Shown here piece by piece: positions 17,701 to 27,512 of a stretch of DNA of 64,000 nt (positions are counted from its first letter, which is position 1; each line of letters begins with the position of its first letter). Source of the stretch: Terriglobia bacterium. Lineage in GTDB: Bacteria; Acidobacteriota; Terriglobia; Bryobacterales; Bryobacteraceae. The stretch spans positions 124,001 through 188,000 of the forward strand of contig JAJPHN010000006.1 of the NCBI GenBank assembly GCA_021325235.1. The letters run 5' to 3'. The notes under the pieces are model-generated. The model was not told where the DNA came from and made no database searches. It saw only the letters and a program-made list of their open reading frames with translations. The translations under genes were made by a program, and so were the position numbers.

Positions 17701-19672
17701 CGACGCAACTGCTGTAGTCAGCAGCGTGACGGTTGCAGTCGACGGTGTTACGGTCGGTACAGCCGCTTATGGCGGAAGCCGCGCCGATGTTTGTGCCTCG
17801 TTTCCCAACAGTGCAAGCTGTGCGAATGGCAGTGTCAATGTCGGCTACAACTATGTGCTCGACACTACCGCGTTCGCTGATGGCCCGCATACCGTGTCGG
17901 TATCTGTGACCGACAGCAAGGGCACGCGCCTTACCAATGGTGAGACATTCACCACGTCCAACTACGGGGGCTCGAATGCCACCGCTGTCGGCATCGATTC
18001 CCCGGATTCGAATAACTCGACCTTCCAGGGCCTCGCGCATTTCTCCGGATGGGCCGTGAACACCAGCGCGCCTATTCTCAGCGCGACCTACTCGATTGAT
18101 GGCGTTACTCGCGGCAGCGTCGCCTATGGAAGCGTTAGCCGGCCCGACGTCTGCGCTCTCTATTCGGGATCCCCGGCTTGCGCCAACGGCTTAAGTAACG
18201 TGGGATGGTCGCTCTTGTTCGACACCAGCGGGCTGAACAACGGGACGCACGTCTTTGCGCTGAACGCGACCGCAGCCAACGGCGACCGCAACATCCAGGC
18301 ACACACGTTCACCGTGGCGAACTGGACGACCGCGAATCCGATCGTCCTGAATATCGATAATCCGAACTCGCAAAGCGCTCCTCTGAGCGGCGCTCCTGTC
18401 ATCGGAGGCTGGGTGCTCGATCCGGTCTCGGGCATCAATACGGTCAGCATTGCGGTCGACGGCATCCCGCTCGGAAATGCCGGTTACCACGGCAACCGCG
18501 CGGATGCCTGCCAGCATAGTTCGGCGCCGGACTGCCCCAATGTCGGCTGGAGTTATACCATCGACACGACGCTCATCCCCGACGGCAGCCATACGCTCTC
18601 CGTCACCGCCATCCCATGGAGCGGTCAGGGGGTGACCAGGACCGTACCCTTCCAGGTTGCGAATATGGGCCAGCAGAGCAACGGAACGTTCGTGAATGTC
18701 GATCGGCCGAATGCCTCATCGCCGTCGTTCAGCGGGCTTGCAGCGTTTGGCGGATGGGCCTTCAATACTTCTTCCACGATTTCGTCCGTTGCCATCTATG
18801 TCGATGGCGTCCTCAACGGATATGCGCTCTACGGCAGCAATCGCAGCGATGTTTGCGCCGCGCGAGGCAATCAGCCGGGTTGTCCGAATGTCGGCTGGAA
18901 CTACATGCTCGATACCAGCGCGCTCAGCAACGGAACGCATCTTTTGCAGGTAACCGCTACCGCCGGTAACGGATCGCGCTCCACCGCGGGCTCCAGCTTC
19001 ACCGTCTCCAATACCGCGGGACCGAGCCCGACCACCGTATCGATTGCGCAGCCCACTGCCCAAAGTTCGCCTTATCAGGGCCTCGCCTTGATTTCGGGAA
19101 CAGCGCAAAGCACCAGTGCTGCCATCACCAGCATCACGCTCACCGTGGACGGCTATCCGTACGGTCCGGCAACCTTCACCTCCGGACCGGTGAACGCGCA
19201 GATCAACTGGACCTATACGCTCAACACCGTTCAGTTCGCCGATGGACCGCACACCATTGGGGTGACCGCCAAGGCAGCTGACGGAACCTATGCGATGGCT
19301 ACGGTCCCGCTCGTAATCGCGAACTGGACGAGTCCCAGCCCCACGCTGATCTCGATCGACCGGCCCAATTCACAGAGCGGCGCTTTCGCCGGAACGGCCA
19401 GCTTCGGCGGCTGGGCCTTGAATCCGAATGCGGCGGTAACCGCGGTCAGCATCATGATCGATGGCATCTCGTATGGAAGCGCGATTCTGGGCGGCACTCG
19501 CACAGATGTTTGCGCCTCTTATCCGAATGCGCCCGGGTGTCCGAATGTCGGCTGGAATTTTGCGTTCGATACAACGCTGCTTGCCAACGGCACACACACC
19601 GTTTCGGTGACGGCCACCACCGCCACCGGGCAAAGCTCGACCAACTCTTCGAGCTTCGTCGTGCAGAACTGA
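14738..19672 (+). CDS. Giant secreted NHL-repeat protein with duplicated Solibacter-type domain and six Ig-like repeats
   Basis: About 1644 residues. The frame is open to a GTG at 14687, but TTG 14738 directly starts a clean signal peptide (TAVVLACGLSALTLQAQ), so I prefer it; the start is uncertain. The first third (to about 460) is an NHL beta-propeller, with repeated VADTNNNRVLIW-like units. Next comes a module (about 490-590; LTIGSKTYTYTIQSSDT) joined to a TIGR03437-type domain (about 600-700; MLVAINGTNLSDIP). The same pair recurs at about 730-930 (LTIKIANARSYSYTEKSSD, then ISV-type domain with LGVVQNLAGSRLIDIP). The C-terminal 680 residues are six Ig-like repeats. No catalytic motif and no anchor are visible. 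It is likely an extracellular or surface structural or adhesion protein; function unknown. Confidence 0.85.
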   Translation: MRISTAVVLACGLSALTLQAQSSGTFVNGQAARAEFGQWTFTFGGATPGTTATLPNQQILGGAAGVAYANGILFVADSNLIGDLPQDNRVLMFNTSLVPAPNADLTNAKSYSNYQCNVCAFPAFNQLGQPGWGAGAVASSSNPNAFNVGLSNASNASNLSAPTAVASDGNILAVADTNNNRVLIWRSIPFSFNQPADIVLGQPNFTTGQANYPNQNGNNVPSQASLRGPRGVWIQNGKLYVADTQNNRVLIWNSIPTSNNQQADAVLGEPDFSHNGSNFCYASQTALPATASELCNPASVTADNGHIYVADLGFNRVLIWNTTNPSNGQNADVVVGQPDMVSTTANNYVGCISTGPQIQCERNLNNPTYALSDGTRLFVADGGNDRVLIFNAIPTQNGTRADNVLGQPDFKTDNVTSQSITITSTAVDTFSAVDVTPTPTSLAWDGTNLYVADPLDNRVLVFTPGNTPLPDYSIVNWASQIIRQEGVVTVTVPSGGTITAKDTVGLTIGSKTYTYTIQSSDTVDSIAQGLVSLVNAGSGDPNVIAFFAGTGTGSLYVSSKGINLAFDAIAFTVTTSASSTNLVVTASGNGYLTAGTAATGAAGMLVAINGTNLSDIPANQPVTASLTGTIPTSLGGAQVFVDGVAAPVYSASANQVVSQIPYNFFGRNSTSVVVRTTHSDGSVTVTNASPIYIADANPGIFDAPSVPGQLRPWPATGVFHQPGNPQAVVDLTGTVNAGDVLTIKIANARSYSYTEKSSDSLATVVAGLVAAINNGNDPQVTAQPGGAFDRVVVVARQSGSSGGNGIAVSTSTSSSAKITLTAYTSTTCCDVVPNSPVTINNPAAPGETITVSAAGLGVVQNLAGSRLIDIPIGQPYVYDQPNSAYSTVSATLGNSTAQVVSAGLAQGSYGVYSVQLIVPQGQATNNSTQLYIAQNAFVSNTVTIPVGPANPNPNQAPVGSSPITMSIDTPNNTNPTVSGLTPVAGWAVDATAVVSSVTVAVDGVTVGTAAYGGSRADVCASFPNSASCANGSVNVGYNYVLDTTAFADGPHTVSVSVTDSKGTRLTNGETFTTSNYGGSNATAVGIDSPDSNNSTFQGLAHFSGWAVNTSAPILSATYSIDGVTRGSVAYGSVSRPDVCALYSGSPACANGLSNVGWSLLFDTSGLNNGTHVFALNATAANGDRNIQAHTFTVANWTTANPIVLNIDNPNSQSAPLSGAPVIGGWVLDPVSGINTVSIAVDGIPLGNAGYHGNRADACQHSSAPDCPNVGWSYTIDTTLIPDGSHTLSVTAIPWSGQGVTRTVPFQVANMGQQSNGTFVNVDRPNASSPSFSGLAAFGGWAFNTSSTISSVAIYVDGVLNGYALYGSNRSDVCAARGNQPGCPNVGWNYMLDTSALSNGTHLLQVTATAGNGSRSTAGSSFTVSNTAGPSPTTVSIAQPTAQSSPYQGLALISGTAQSTSAAITSITLTVDGYPYGPATFTSGPVNAQINWTYTLNTVQFADGPHTIGVTAKAADGTYAMATVPLVIANWTSPSPTLISIDRPNSQSGAFAGTASFGGWALNPNAAVTAVSIMIDGISYGSAILGGTRTDVCASYPNAPGCPNVGWNFAFDTTLLANGTHTVSVTATTATGQSSTNSSSFVVQN
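17621..19669 (+). repeat. Six tandem in-frame Ig-like repeats of about 103-120 codons
   Basis: Units begin at about 17621, 17981, 18341, 18684, 19031 and 19341. Each starts with a pattern like (V/I)-x-I-D-x-P-x-x-x and F-x-G-W-A, carries a VDG turn, then in most copies a cysteine pair around R(A/S/T)DVCA...C and VGW(N/S), and ends with (D/N)G-x-H-x-(V/L). Unit 5 lacks both cysteines and the RxDVC segment, so it is about 30 bases shorter. The repeats diverge at DNA level, so the duplication is not recent. Confidence 0.88.
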
Positions 19673-19898
19673 GCTGAGTTCCGGAAAGGCATGCCGGTCG
19701 GCTAGAATAAATCTACGCGCCTTTGCGCTTGACGTGGCTTGGTGTTCGAAGTGAAACGCGAAGCAGGCTGGGTTCGGAGCTTGTGATGCGTCGTAATCGG
19801 TGCCCGCTCCGCAGGTGGGCCGCTTCGTAATGTCATGAGCACCGGCCACGTCGGGAAATTCGAACGTTCGGGTTACGCCGCCCGGCGCGAGGCAAGAT
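19673..19898. other. Intergenic region, 226 bases
   Basis: Between the large repeat protein and the flippase-like gene. I see no open frame that resembles a protein, no RNA gene and no clear hairpin terminator. It presumably holds the promoter for the following genes. Confidence 0.5.
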
Positions 19899-20906
19899 TT
19901 GCGATTCGTGCTTAAGCGCCTCTCGTACTGGACTCTCGCGCTCGGAGTGGCGGTTGCGCTGCTCTACGTCTCGCTGCGCGGCATCTCCTGGCCCGGCGTC
20001 TGGGTGCTTGTCTCGCGCGCCGCTGCCGGTCCCCTCGCCCTGAGTCTTCTGGTTGCCAGCTTCTCGTTATTTGTGCGCGCGGTACGCTGGCGGCTGCTGC
20101 TCGGAACTGCCGGTGAAGTCACGATTGCGAGCGTATTTGCAGCGATCTCGGCCGGCTATTGCGGAAATCTGTTTCTGCCCGCGCGCGCCGGCGAACTCAT
20201 CCGCATGCTGATGGTGCATCGCGCTTCCGGCCTGAGCAAGGCATTCATTTTGACCACGGAATTGTGCGAGCGCGTCTGCGACGCCGTTGCGCTCCTGCTG
20301 ATCGGCTCGCTCGCGCTGCTGGGCATGCCCGCACGCCCCGGCTGGTTTGCTCGCGCCGCTGCTCCGTTCCTTGCGATTGCAATCGCGGGAGTGCTGGGTG
20401 TCGCGCTCTTGCCGAAACTTGAACCGTTTCTCCGGCCGCGGCTTGATCGCATACCGCTGCCGGCGCGCTTTCAGTCGAAGCTCGGCGCTATCGCCGAACA
20501 CGTCGCCGGCGGACTACGCACCCTGCACCATAGTAGAGTCCTTCTCGCCTTCACCGGCCTTACTGCTGTCGCCTGGTTTGCGGATGCCTGCACGGCGTTG
20601 CTCGTCATGCACTCTCTGGCTCTACCTGGAACTCTGCTGATCGCACTTCTACTCAACACCGGCCTAGGACTCGGCAGCGCACTACCTGCCACTCCCGGAT
20701 ACGTCGGGGTTTATCAGTTTGTTGCCGTCAGTGTGCTGGTTCCGTTCGGCTTTAGCAAGACGGGCGCGATCGGATACATTCTCCTGTTCCAGGTCTTGCA
20801 GTACGTTTTGATTTCGCTCTGGGCGGCATTCGGTGCACTGGTCTGGCGAGGCAAATCCGGCTCTCCCGCCGGGACAATTGCAGCTTTCAAGGAAGGGCGC
20901 GCATGA
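19899..20906 (+). CDS. Flippase-like membrane protein (LPG synthase TM / YbhN-UPF0104 family)
   Basis: 335 residues from TTG 19899, with GAGG 10 bases upstream. It has about eight membrane segments and the family marks RWRLLLG near residue 65, AGELIRMLM (PxRxGE-like loop) and the late P[11 protein letters not shown] motif. This family contains the membrane half of MprF and AglD-type proteins and is thought to move lipid-linked polar groups across the membrane. It overlaps the next gene, an FAD oxidoreductase, by 4 bases (ATGA), so they should be translated together. The pair suggests synthesis or modification of a lipid-linked glycan, but the substrate is unknown. Confidence 0.88.
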   Translation: MRFVLKRLSYWTLALGVAVALLYVSLRGISWPGVWVLVSRAAAGPLALSLLVASFSLFVRAVRWRLLLGTAGEVTIASVFAAISAGYCGNLFLPARAGELIRMLMVHRASGLSKAFILTTELCERVCDAVALLLIGSLALLGMPARPGWFARAAAPFLAIAIAGVLGVALLPKLEPFLRPRLDRIPLPARFQSKLGAIAEHVAGGLRTLHHSRVLLAFTGLTAVAWFADACTALLVMHSLALPGTLLIALLLNTGLGLGSALPATPGYVGVYQFVAVSVLVPFGFSKTGAIGYILLFQVLQYVLISLWAAFGALVWRGKSGSPAGTIAAFKEGRA

Positions 20907-22531
20907 AAAGTGCCGGCGCGGCGCCGAAGCGTGCCATCATCATCGGCGCTGGTCCGGCTGGCCTCACGGCAGCCTACGAATTGCTGAAGCGCACGGACAT
21001 CATTCCGCTTGTGCTCGAAAAGAGCGAGTATCTCGGCGGCATTTCTCGTACCGTCAATTACAAGGGCAATCGCATCGATATCGGCGGCCACCGGTTCTTC
21101 TCGAAGTCCGACCGTGTCATGCAGTGGTGGCTCGACATTCTGCCGCTCGAGCCGGGCGCCGCAGCCGGCGCCCAGATCACGTATCAGCGCCGCCAGGCCA
21201 GTGTTCCCGATGTGCCCCGCGCAACCGGCCCACATCCGCAGGATCGCGTTATGCTGCTCCGGCCGCGCAAGTCGCGCATCTATTTCATGCGCAAATTCTT
21301 TGAGTACCCGATCTCTCTCAGCGGAGACACCTTGAGAAAGCTCGGGTTCTTCAAAACGCTGCGAATCGGAGTAAGCTACCTGCGCAGTGTGGTTGCGCCG
21401 ATCCGGCCCGAAGTCAATCTCGAGCAATTTTTTATAAACCGTTTCGGGCGCGAGCTCTACCTGACATTCTTCAAGTCGTACACCGAAAAGGTCTGGGGCA
21501 TCAGCTGCCGCGAGATCAGCGCCGAATGGGGTGCCCAGCGCGTGAAAGGCCTCTCGATCTGGCAGACCATTCTGCATGTGCTTCGTAAGTTGCGCCCGAA
21601 GCGCTCGAGCGACATCCGCCAGAAAGATGTTCAAACTTCGCTCATCGAGCAGTTTCTCTATCCAAAGTTTGGCCCTGGCCAGATGTGGGAGGAAGTCGGA
21701 CGGCGCGTGCGCGAGCTGGGCGGCTCGATCGAGATGAACTGGTCCGTCGAGGGTATCGAGCGCGAGGGCGAGCAGATTGTTGCTGTCGTTGCGCGTCATT
21801 CGCAGACGGGTGAAGTGCGCCGATTCAGCGGCGATTACTTTTTTTCGACCATGCCGGTCAAGGAGCTCGTCGCACAGATGAACCCGCCCCCGCCGGAGCC
21901 TGTGCGCGAGGTGGCGAGCGGTCTCGTGTATCGCGATTTCATCACCGTCGGTGTCTTGTGCAACCGCATCAAGTTGCGCGAGCCTTCCGGCCAGCTCGTG
22001 CGCGACAACTGGATCTACATCCAGGAACCCGATGTGCTGGTCGGACGCCTGCAGATCTTCAATAACTGGAGTCCGTATCTGGTGGCCGACCCTTCGACGG
22101 TCTGGATCGGAATGGAATACTTCTGCAATGACGGCGATTCGCTCTGGGTAAAAACAGACGAAGAGTTGGTCGCACTCGCCCGGAGCGAGCTGGCTGCCAT
22201 GAACATTGTCGATCCGGGCGACGTACGCGATGCGACTGTCATTCGCATGCCGAAAACGTATCCCGCCTATTTCGGCTCCTACGATCGCTTTCCCGAGCTG
22301 ATTCGCTGGGCCGATCAATTCGACAATTTGTTTCTCATCGGCCGTAACGGCATGCACAAGTACAACAATCAGGACCACTCCATGCTCGCCGCCATGACAG
22401 CCGTGGATAATATCGTGAACAATGTCCGTAGCCGGGATAATCTCTGGGCGCTCAATACGGAGCAGGATTATCACGAAGAGCGCGAATCCGAATCAAGCCG
22501 CAAACCGGAGCCCGAGGCGGCTGTTTCGTAA
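20903..22531 (+). CDS. FAD-dependent oxidoreductase, amine-oxidase/UDP-galactopyranose-mutase-like
   Basis: 542 residues. The N-terminal dinucleotide-binding motif [16 protein letters not shown] is followed by [14 protein letters not shown] and the family mark GGHRFFSKS (about 63-71); the C-terminal FAD contact is [17 protein letters not shown]. The architecture matches amine-oxidase-like flavoproteins near UDP-galactopyranose mutase, often found beside polysaccharide genes; the reaction is not established. It probably acts in the cytoplasm on a sugar or isoprenoid intermediate. It overlaps the flippase-like gene by 4 bases, supporting a joint role in envelope glycan or lipid metabolism. Confidence 0.88.
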   Translation: MKSAGAAPKRAIIIGAGPAGLTAAYELLKRTDIIPLVLEKSEYLGGISRTVNYKGNRIDIGGHRFFSKSDRVMQWWLDILPLEPGAAAGAQITYQRRQASVPDVPRATGPHPQDRVMLLRPRKSRIYFMRKFFEYPISLSGDTLRKLGFFKTLRIGVSYLRSVVAPIRPEVNLEQFFINRFGRELYLTFFKSYTEKVWGISCREISAEWGAQRVKGLSIWQTILHVLRKLRPKRSSDIRQKDVQTSLIEQFLYPKFGPGQMWEEVGRRVRELGGSIEMNWSVEGIEREGEQIVAVVARHSQTGEVRRFSGDYFFSTMPVKELVAQMNPPPPEPVREVASGLVYRDFITVGVLCNRIKLREPSGQLVRDNWIYIQEPDVLVGRLQIFNNWSPYLVADPSTVWIGMEYFCNDGDSLWVKTDEELVALARSELAAMNIVDPGDVRDATVIRMPKTYPAYFGSYDRFPELIRWADQFDNLFLIGRNGMHKYNNQDHSMLAAMTAVDNIVNNVRSRDNLWALNTEQDYHEERESESSRKPEPEAAVS

Positions 22532-23210
22532 AAGCGCGCTCGCTCTGTGCACTCTGATGGCGGCTGCAGCCTGCCGCACTGCTTCCACGACTGCTGCCGA
22601 TCGGGGCTCGATCGAGTGGTACGCCCACGAGGCGCGGCGAGAGGGCAAGACTCACATCACAATTCCGGCCCCGATTGGAATGTATGCGCGCCTTAGCAGC
22701 CTCGATGAAGCTCTTTCCACTCAGGAGGCCTTCATAGGAACGCCGATCGCCTCATTCACTCAGGTTTTCGAGCGCAACCGGATCGTCACCTGGTACAAGC
22801 TGCGCGTTTTAGAAAGCCTGGTTCGTCATCCGAATCCCGAAGTAGCGGCGATTGCTCTTCCACAGAGCCTCGAACCCGTTCTCCAAAGCGAAATGGTCAT
22901 CTTCACAGTGCAAGGTACGGTGAGCATCGACGGCGTCCGCGTCACAATGTTCGATCGCGATTGCCGGCTTCTGGATCCGGGCAGAAAGTACGTCTTCTTC
23001 GTCTCGCCCGACAGCTCCGGAAGATTCGCCTGGCTGCGAGCGGGCCCGAATGCAGTCTTCGCGATCAACCCGCAGGGAAAACTGGAACCGCTGGTGAACA
23101 CGCGCGACGCCATGCAACTCGACCTGGCAGCGCTTACGGGTAACTCGCTCGATCGGTTGCGGAAGATCGCCAGAGCCAAAGCAGCCGGTGTAACGCCACT
23201 CGCGAACTGA
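22521..23210 (+). CDS. Probable lipoprotein or secreted protein of unknown function (start uncertain, possibly CTG)
   Basis: About 229 residues. The frame is open from ATG 22422, deep inside the previous gene and without a ribosome site; ATG 22557 would cut the signal peptide in two. CTG 22521 follows GGAGCCCGAGG, overlaps the upstream gene by 11 bases, and begins [18 protein letters not shown], a good lipoprotein-type leader. The mature part contains [26 protein letters not shown] and a hydrophobic C-terminal half; no enzyme motif is visible. The pattern of a protein tracking cost or value limits ([18 protein letters not shown]) is seen in other acidobacterial secreted unknowns, but no family name is offered. 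It is third in the plus-strand run with the flippase-like and FAD genes. Confidence 0.65.
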   Translation: MFRKSALALCTLMAAAACRTASTTAADRGSIEWYAHEARREGKTHITIPAPIGMYARLSSLDEALSTQEAFIGTPIASFTQVFERNRIVTWYKLRVLESLVRHPNPEVAAIALPQSLEPVLQSEMVIFTVQGTVSIDGVRVTMFDRDCRLLDPGRKYVFFVSPDSSGRFAWLRAGPNAVFAINPQGKLEPLVNTRDAMQLDLAALTGNSLDRLRKIARAKAAGVTPLAN

Positions 23211-23247
23211 AAACAAAAAAGGCGGCCTGACTCGCGCCACGCCGCCT
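23211..23247 (-). terminator. Rho-independent terminator of the radical SAM gene
   Basis: On the minus strand a 7-bp stem (AGGCGGC/GCCGCCT) with a 14-base loop is followed by TTTTTTGTTT. It lies between convergent genes and points in the direction of the radical SAM gene; the plus strand lacks a T run after the stem. Confidence 0.8.
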
Positions 23248-23300
23248 CCAGACCCAAACGGTCTGCTCCTCCAAAGCGAAAAATCTGAATCGCCCGGTTC

Positions 23301-25427
<2,127 letters not shown>

Positions 25428-25501
25428 GATATGTCAACTGGAGGTTTATTCTCCCGCTATCTCCCATTGCGCCCGGACGGACTACGCCGGTAACTGAGTT
25501 C

Positions 25502-25530
25502 AGTATACGGAACCCCTAAACTATTGAAAA
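25502..25530 (-). promoter_or_regulatory. Candidate sigma70 promoter of the radical SAM gene, with a short palindrome
   Basis: On the minus strand TTTTCA (25530-25525), a 17-base spacer and TATACT (25507-25502) lie 75 bases before the start codon. An imperfect palindrome ACTGA-N2-TCAGT (25494-25505) overlaps the -10 and could bind a regulator. The ribosome site is not obvious. Confidence 0.45.
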
Positions 25531-25637
25531 TCTTAATAGGCCGAACTGCGCCGATTCGAGGTTGTATGGCGATATTCGCGCCTGAACAGAACTGCTACCG
25601 AACGAACAACTGCTTAGCTTTCAGCTATTTGCACTAT

Positions 25638-26417
25638 TTACCAGGCATGATAATAGCCGTCGCGCTCGTAGACCTCGACCGGCACGCGAAAGATTTCGGA
25701 GAGGCCGCCGGAGGTCAATACCTGCGCTTTCGGCCCGTCGGCAAAAACCGTACCTTCCCGGATCAGAACGACTCGATCGATTTCGGGAATGATGTCGTCG
25801 AGGTGATGCGTCACAAGCAGCAGCCCGACGCCCGCCGCTGCCAGCGAACGCAGATGCCCGCGCACCTCGTGCAGGGCGAAAATATCCAGACTGGTCGTGG
25901 GCTCATCGAGCAACAAAGTTTCCGGACGATGGATCAGCGCCCGGGCAATCAACAGCCGGCGCGCTTCGCCCGAGGAGAGCTCGTCCAGCCAGCGGTCCGC
26001 CAAATGCAGCACATTCAGCTGCTGCATGGCTTCGCGGGTGGCTTCCTCCATCGCAGGCGTCACCTCGTGATTCGGCCAGATCCCGATGGAGCCGAAAAAC
26101 CCCGAAAGCACCAGCTCGCGCCCGGTGATATCGCGCGTGCAGCGCGCCATCAGATCGTTGCTGACCACGCCCAGATGCGCCCGCAGCTCAAAGATATTCC
26201 AGTTCTCGTGCCCCAGGATGCGCAGCACCGTATTATCGCCGAGCAGCGGGTAGCACTCCCGCGTGATCGTCTTGATCAGTGTCGATTTGCCGCTGCCGTT
26301 CGGCCCCAGAATCGCGACATGCTCGCCGGCTTCGATCCGGAGATTGAATTTCTTCAACGCCAGCAAATTCCCGCGCTGGACCGAGACGTTCTTCAATTCA
26401 AGTAGCGGAGAGGGCAA
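25638..26417 (-). CDS. Orphan ABC transporter ATP-binding protein
   Basis: About 259 residues from TTG 26417; the frame stays open much further, to 26771, but that would run inside the divergent queG gene. ATPase motifs are complete: Walker A GPNGSGKST, signature LSSGEARRLLIARAL, Walker B TLLLDEP, and the H-loop THHLDD. No membrane-spanning partner lies next to it, so it may be a ModF-like or regulatory ATPase, or work with a permease elsewhere. The next gene downstream on the same strand is the radical SAM enzyme after 210 bases with its own promoter. Confidence 0.88.
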   Translation of the reverse strand: MPSPLLELKNVSVQRGNLLALKKFNLRIEAGEHVAILGPNGSGKSTLIKTITRECYPLLGDNTVLRILGHENWNIFELRAHLGVVSNDLMARCTRDITGRELVLSGFFGSIGIWPNHEVTPAMEEATREAMQQLNVLHLADRWLDELSSGEARRLLIARALIHRPETLLLDEPTTSLDIFALHEVRGHLRSLAAAGVGLLLVTHHLDDIIPEIDRVVLIREGTVFADGPKAQVLTSGGLSEIFRVPVEVYERDGYYHAW

Positions 26418-26447
26418 AATAAAAACGAAGGGTAACAGAGGCGGCTG

Positions 26448-27512
26448 TTGGTTTTGACGCGAGCTTTGAGCCGGGAAACGGTCAGGGAACTGGCGTTCGA
26501 GTGCGGTTTCGAGCTGGCTGGCGTGGCCTGCGCCGAGCCTGCGGACGATTTTGCCCGTTTTCAAAACTGGCGTGAACGGGATTTTGCCGGCGAGATGGGC
26601 TACCTCACGGACCGGCGCGGCGATCTTCGCGCCGACCCGCGAAATCTGCTGCCTTCCGCGCAGTCGATCGTGTGCGTGGGAAAGGTCTACAACACCGGGA
26701 CCGCCCAAAATTGCGAAACGAACCCATCCGAAGCGCGGATTTCGCGATACGCCTGCGGCGGCGATTACCACGATCTGATGCGCGAGCGGTTGGAGGAGCT
26801 TGTCGGCTTGCTCGGGCGAATCTATGGCGAAGCCTTCGAATCGCGCATCTGCGTGGATACCGCACCGCTGCTGGAGCGAAGCTATGCCCGGCTTGCGGGA
26901 CTCGGCTGGATCGGCAAGAACACCTGCCTCATCAATCAGCGGCTCGGCTCCTGGCTGTTCTTAGGCGAAGTGCTGCTTTCCATCCCGCTCGAACCGGATG
27001 TCCCGGCACCCGACCGCTGCGGAACGTGCACCCGCTGCATCGATTCCTGCCCGACGAATGCCCTGGTCCCCGATGACAGCGGCGGATGGATGCTCGATGC
27101 ACGCCGTTGTCTTTCGTATCTGACGATCGAATACCGAGGCGAAATTGAAGCGAATTTAGCGGAACGAAGCCAAAACCTGATCTTCGGCTGCGATATCTGC
27201 CAGGAGGTCTGCCCCTGGAACCGGCGAGCGGCCGAGACCGACGAACCCGCCTTCGCACCACGCGGTCCGGCGCGCCGGCTCACCGATCTGGCTGAAATGA
27301 GCGAGGACGAATTTCGCCGGGTCTTTCGCCGGACGCCGGTCTGGCGTGCAAAATACTCTGGATTTCTGCGCAATGTGGCGCTTGCTATGGGGAATTCCGG
27401 AAACCCGGAACTGCGCGGGCCGCTCGAGCGGCTCACCGAGCACTCCCATTCGCTGGTGGCCCGTTCCGCCCGGCAGGCGCTCGAGCGCTTGGAAAGGACC
27501 ATCCACTCCTGA
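26448..27512 (+). CDS. queG: Epoxyqueuosine reductase
   Basis: 354 residues from TTG 26448 (another TTG at 26454). It catalyses the last step of queuosine synthesis in tRNA, reducing epoxyqueuosine with cobalamin and two [4Fe-4S] clusters. Visible marks: catalytic Asp in VDTAPLLERSYA, GLGWIGKNT, the ferredoxin-like cysteine runs CGTCTRCIDSC and CDICQEVC, and the C-terminal HEAT-like helices. Length is normal. It diverges from the ABC ATPase gene, and the TPR gene follows with a 4-base overlap if that gene starts at CTG. Other queuosine genes are not in the window. Confidence 0.95.
   Translation: MVLTRALSRETVRELAFECGFELAGVACAEPADDFARFQNWRERDFAGEMGYLTDRRGDLRADPRNLLPSAQSIVCVGKVYNTGTAQNCETNPSEARISRYACGGDYHDLMRERLEELVGLLGRIYGEAFESRICVDTAPLLERSYARLAGLGWIGKNTCLINQRLGSWLFLGEVLLSIPLEPDVPAPDRCGTCTRCIDSCPTNALVPDDSGGWMLDARRCLSYLTIEYRGEIEANLAERSQNLIFGCDICQEVCPWNRRAAETDEPAFAPRGPARRLTDLAEMSEDEFRRVFRRTPVWRAKYSGFLRNVALAMGNSGNPELRGPLERLTEHSHSLVARSARQALERLERTIHS

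Noticed and set aside
20714-22474. Minus-strand open frame of 586 codons
   Set aside because: Antisense to the FAD oxidoreductase, which has clear motifs; the long frame follows from high GC and codon bias.
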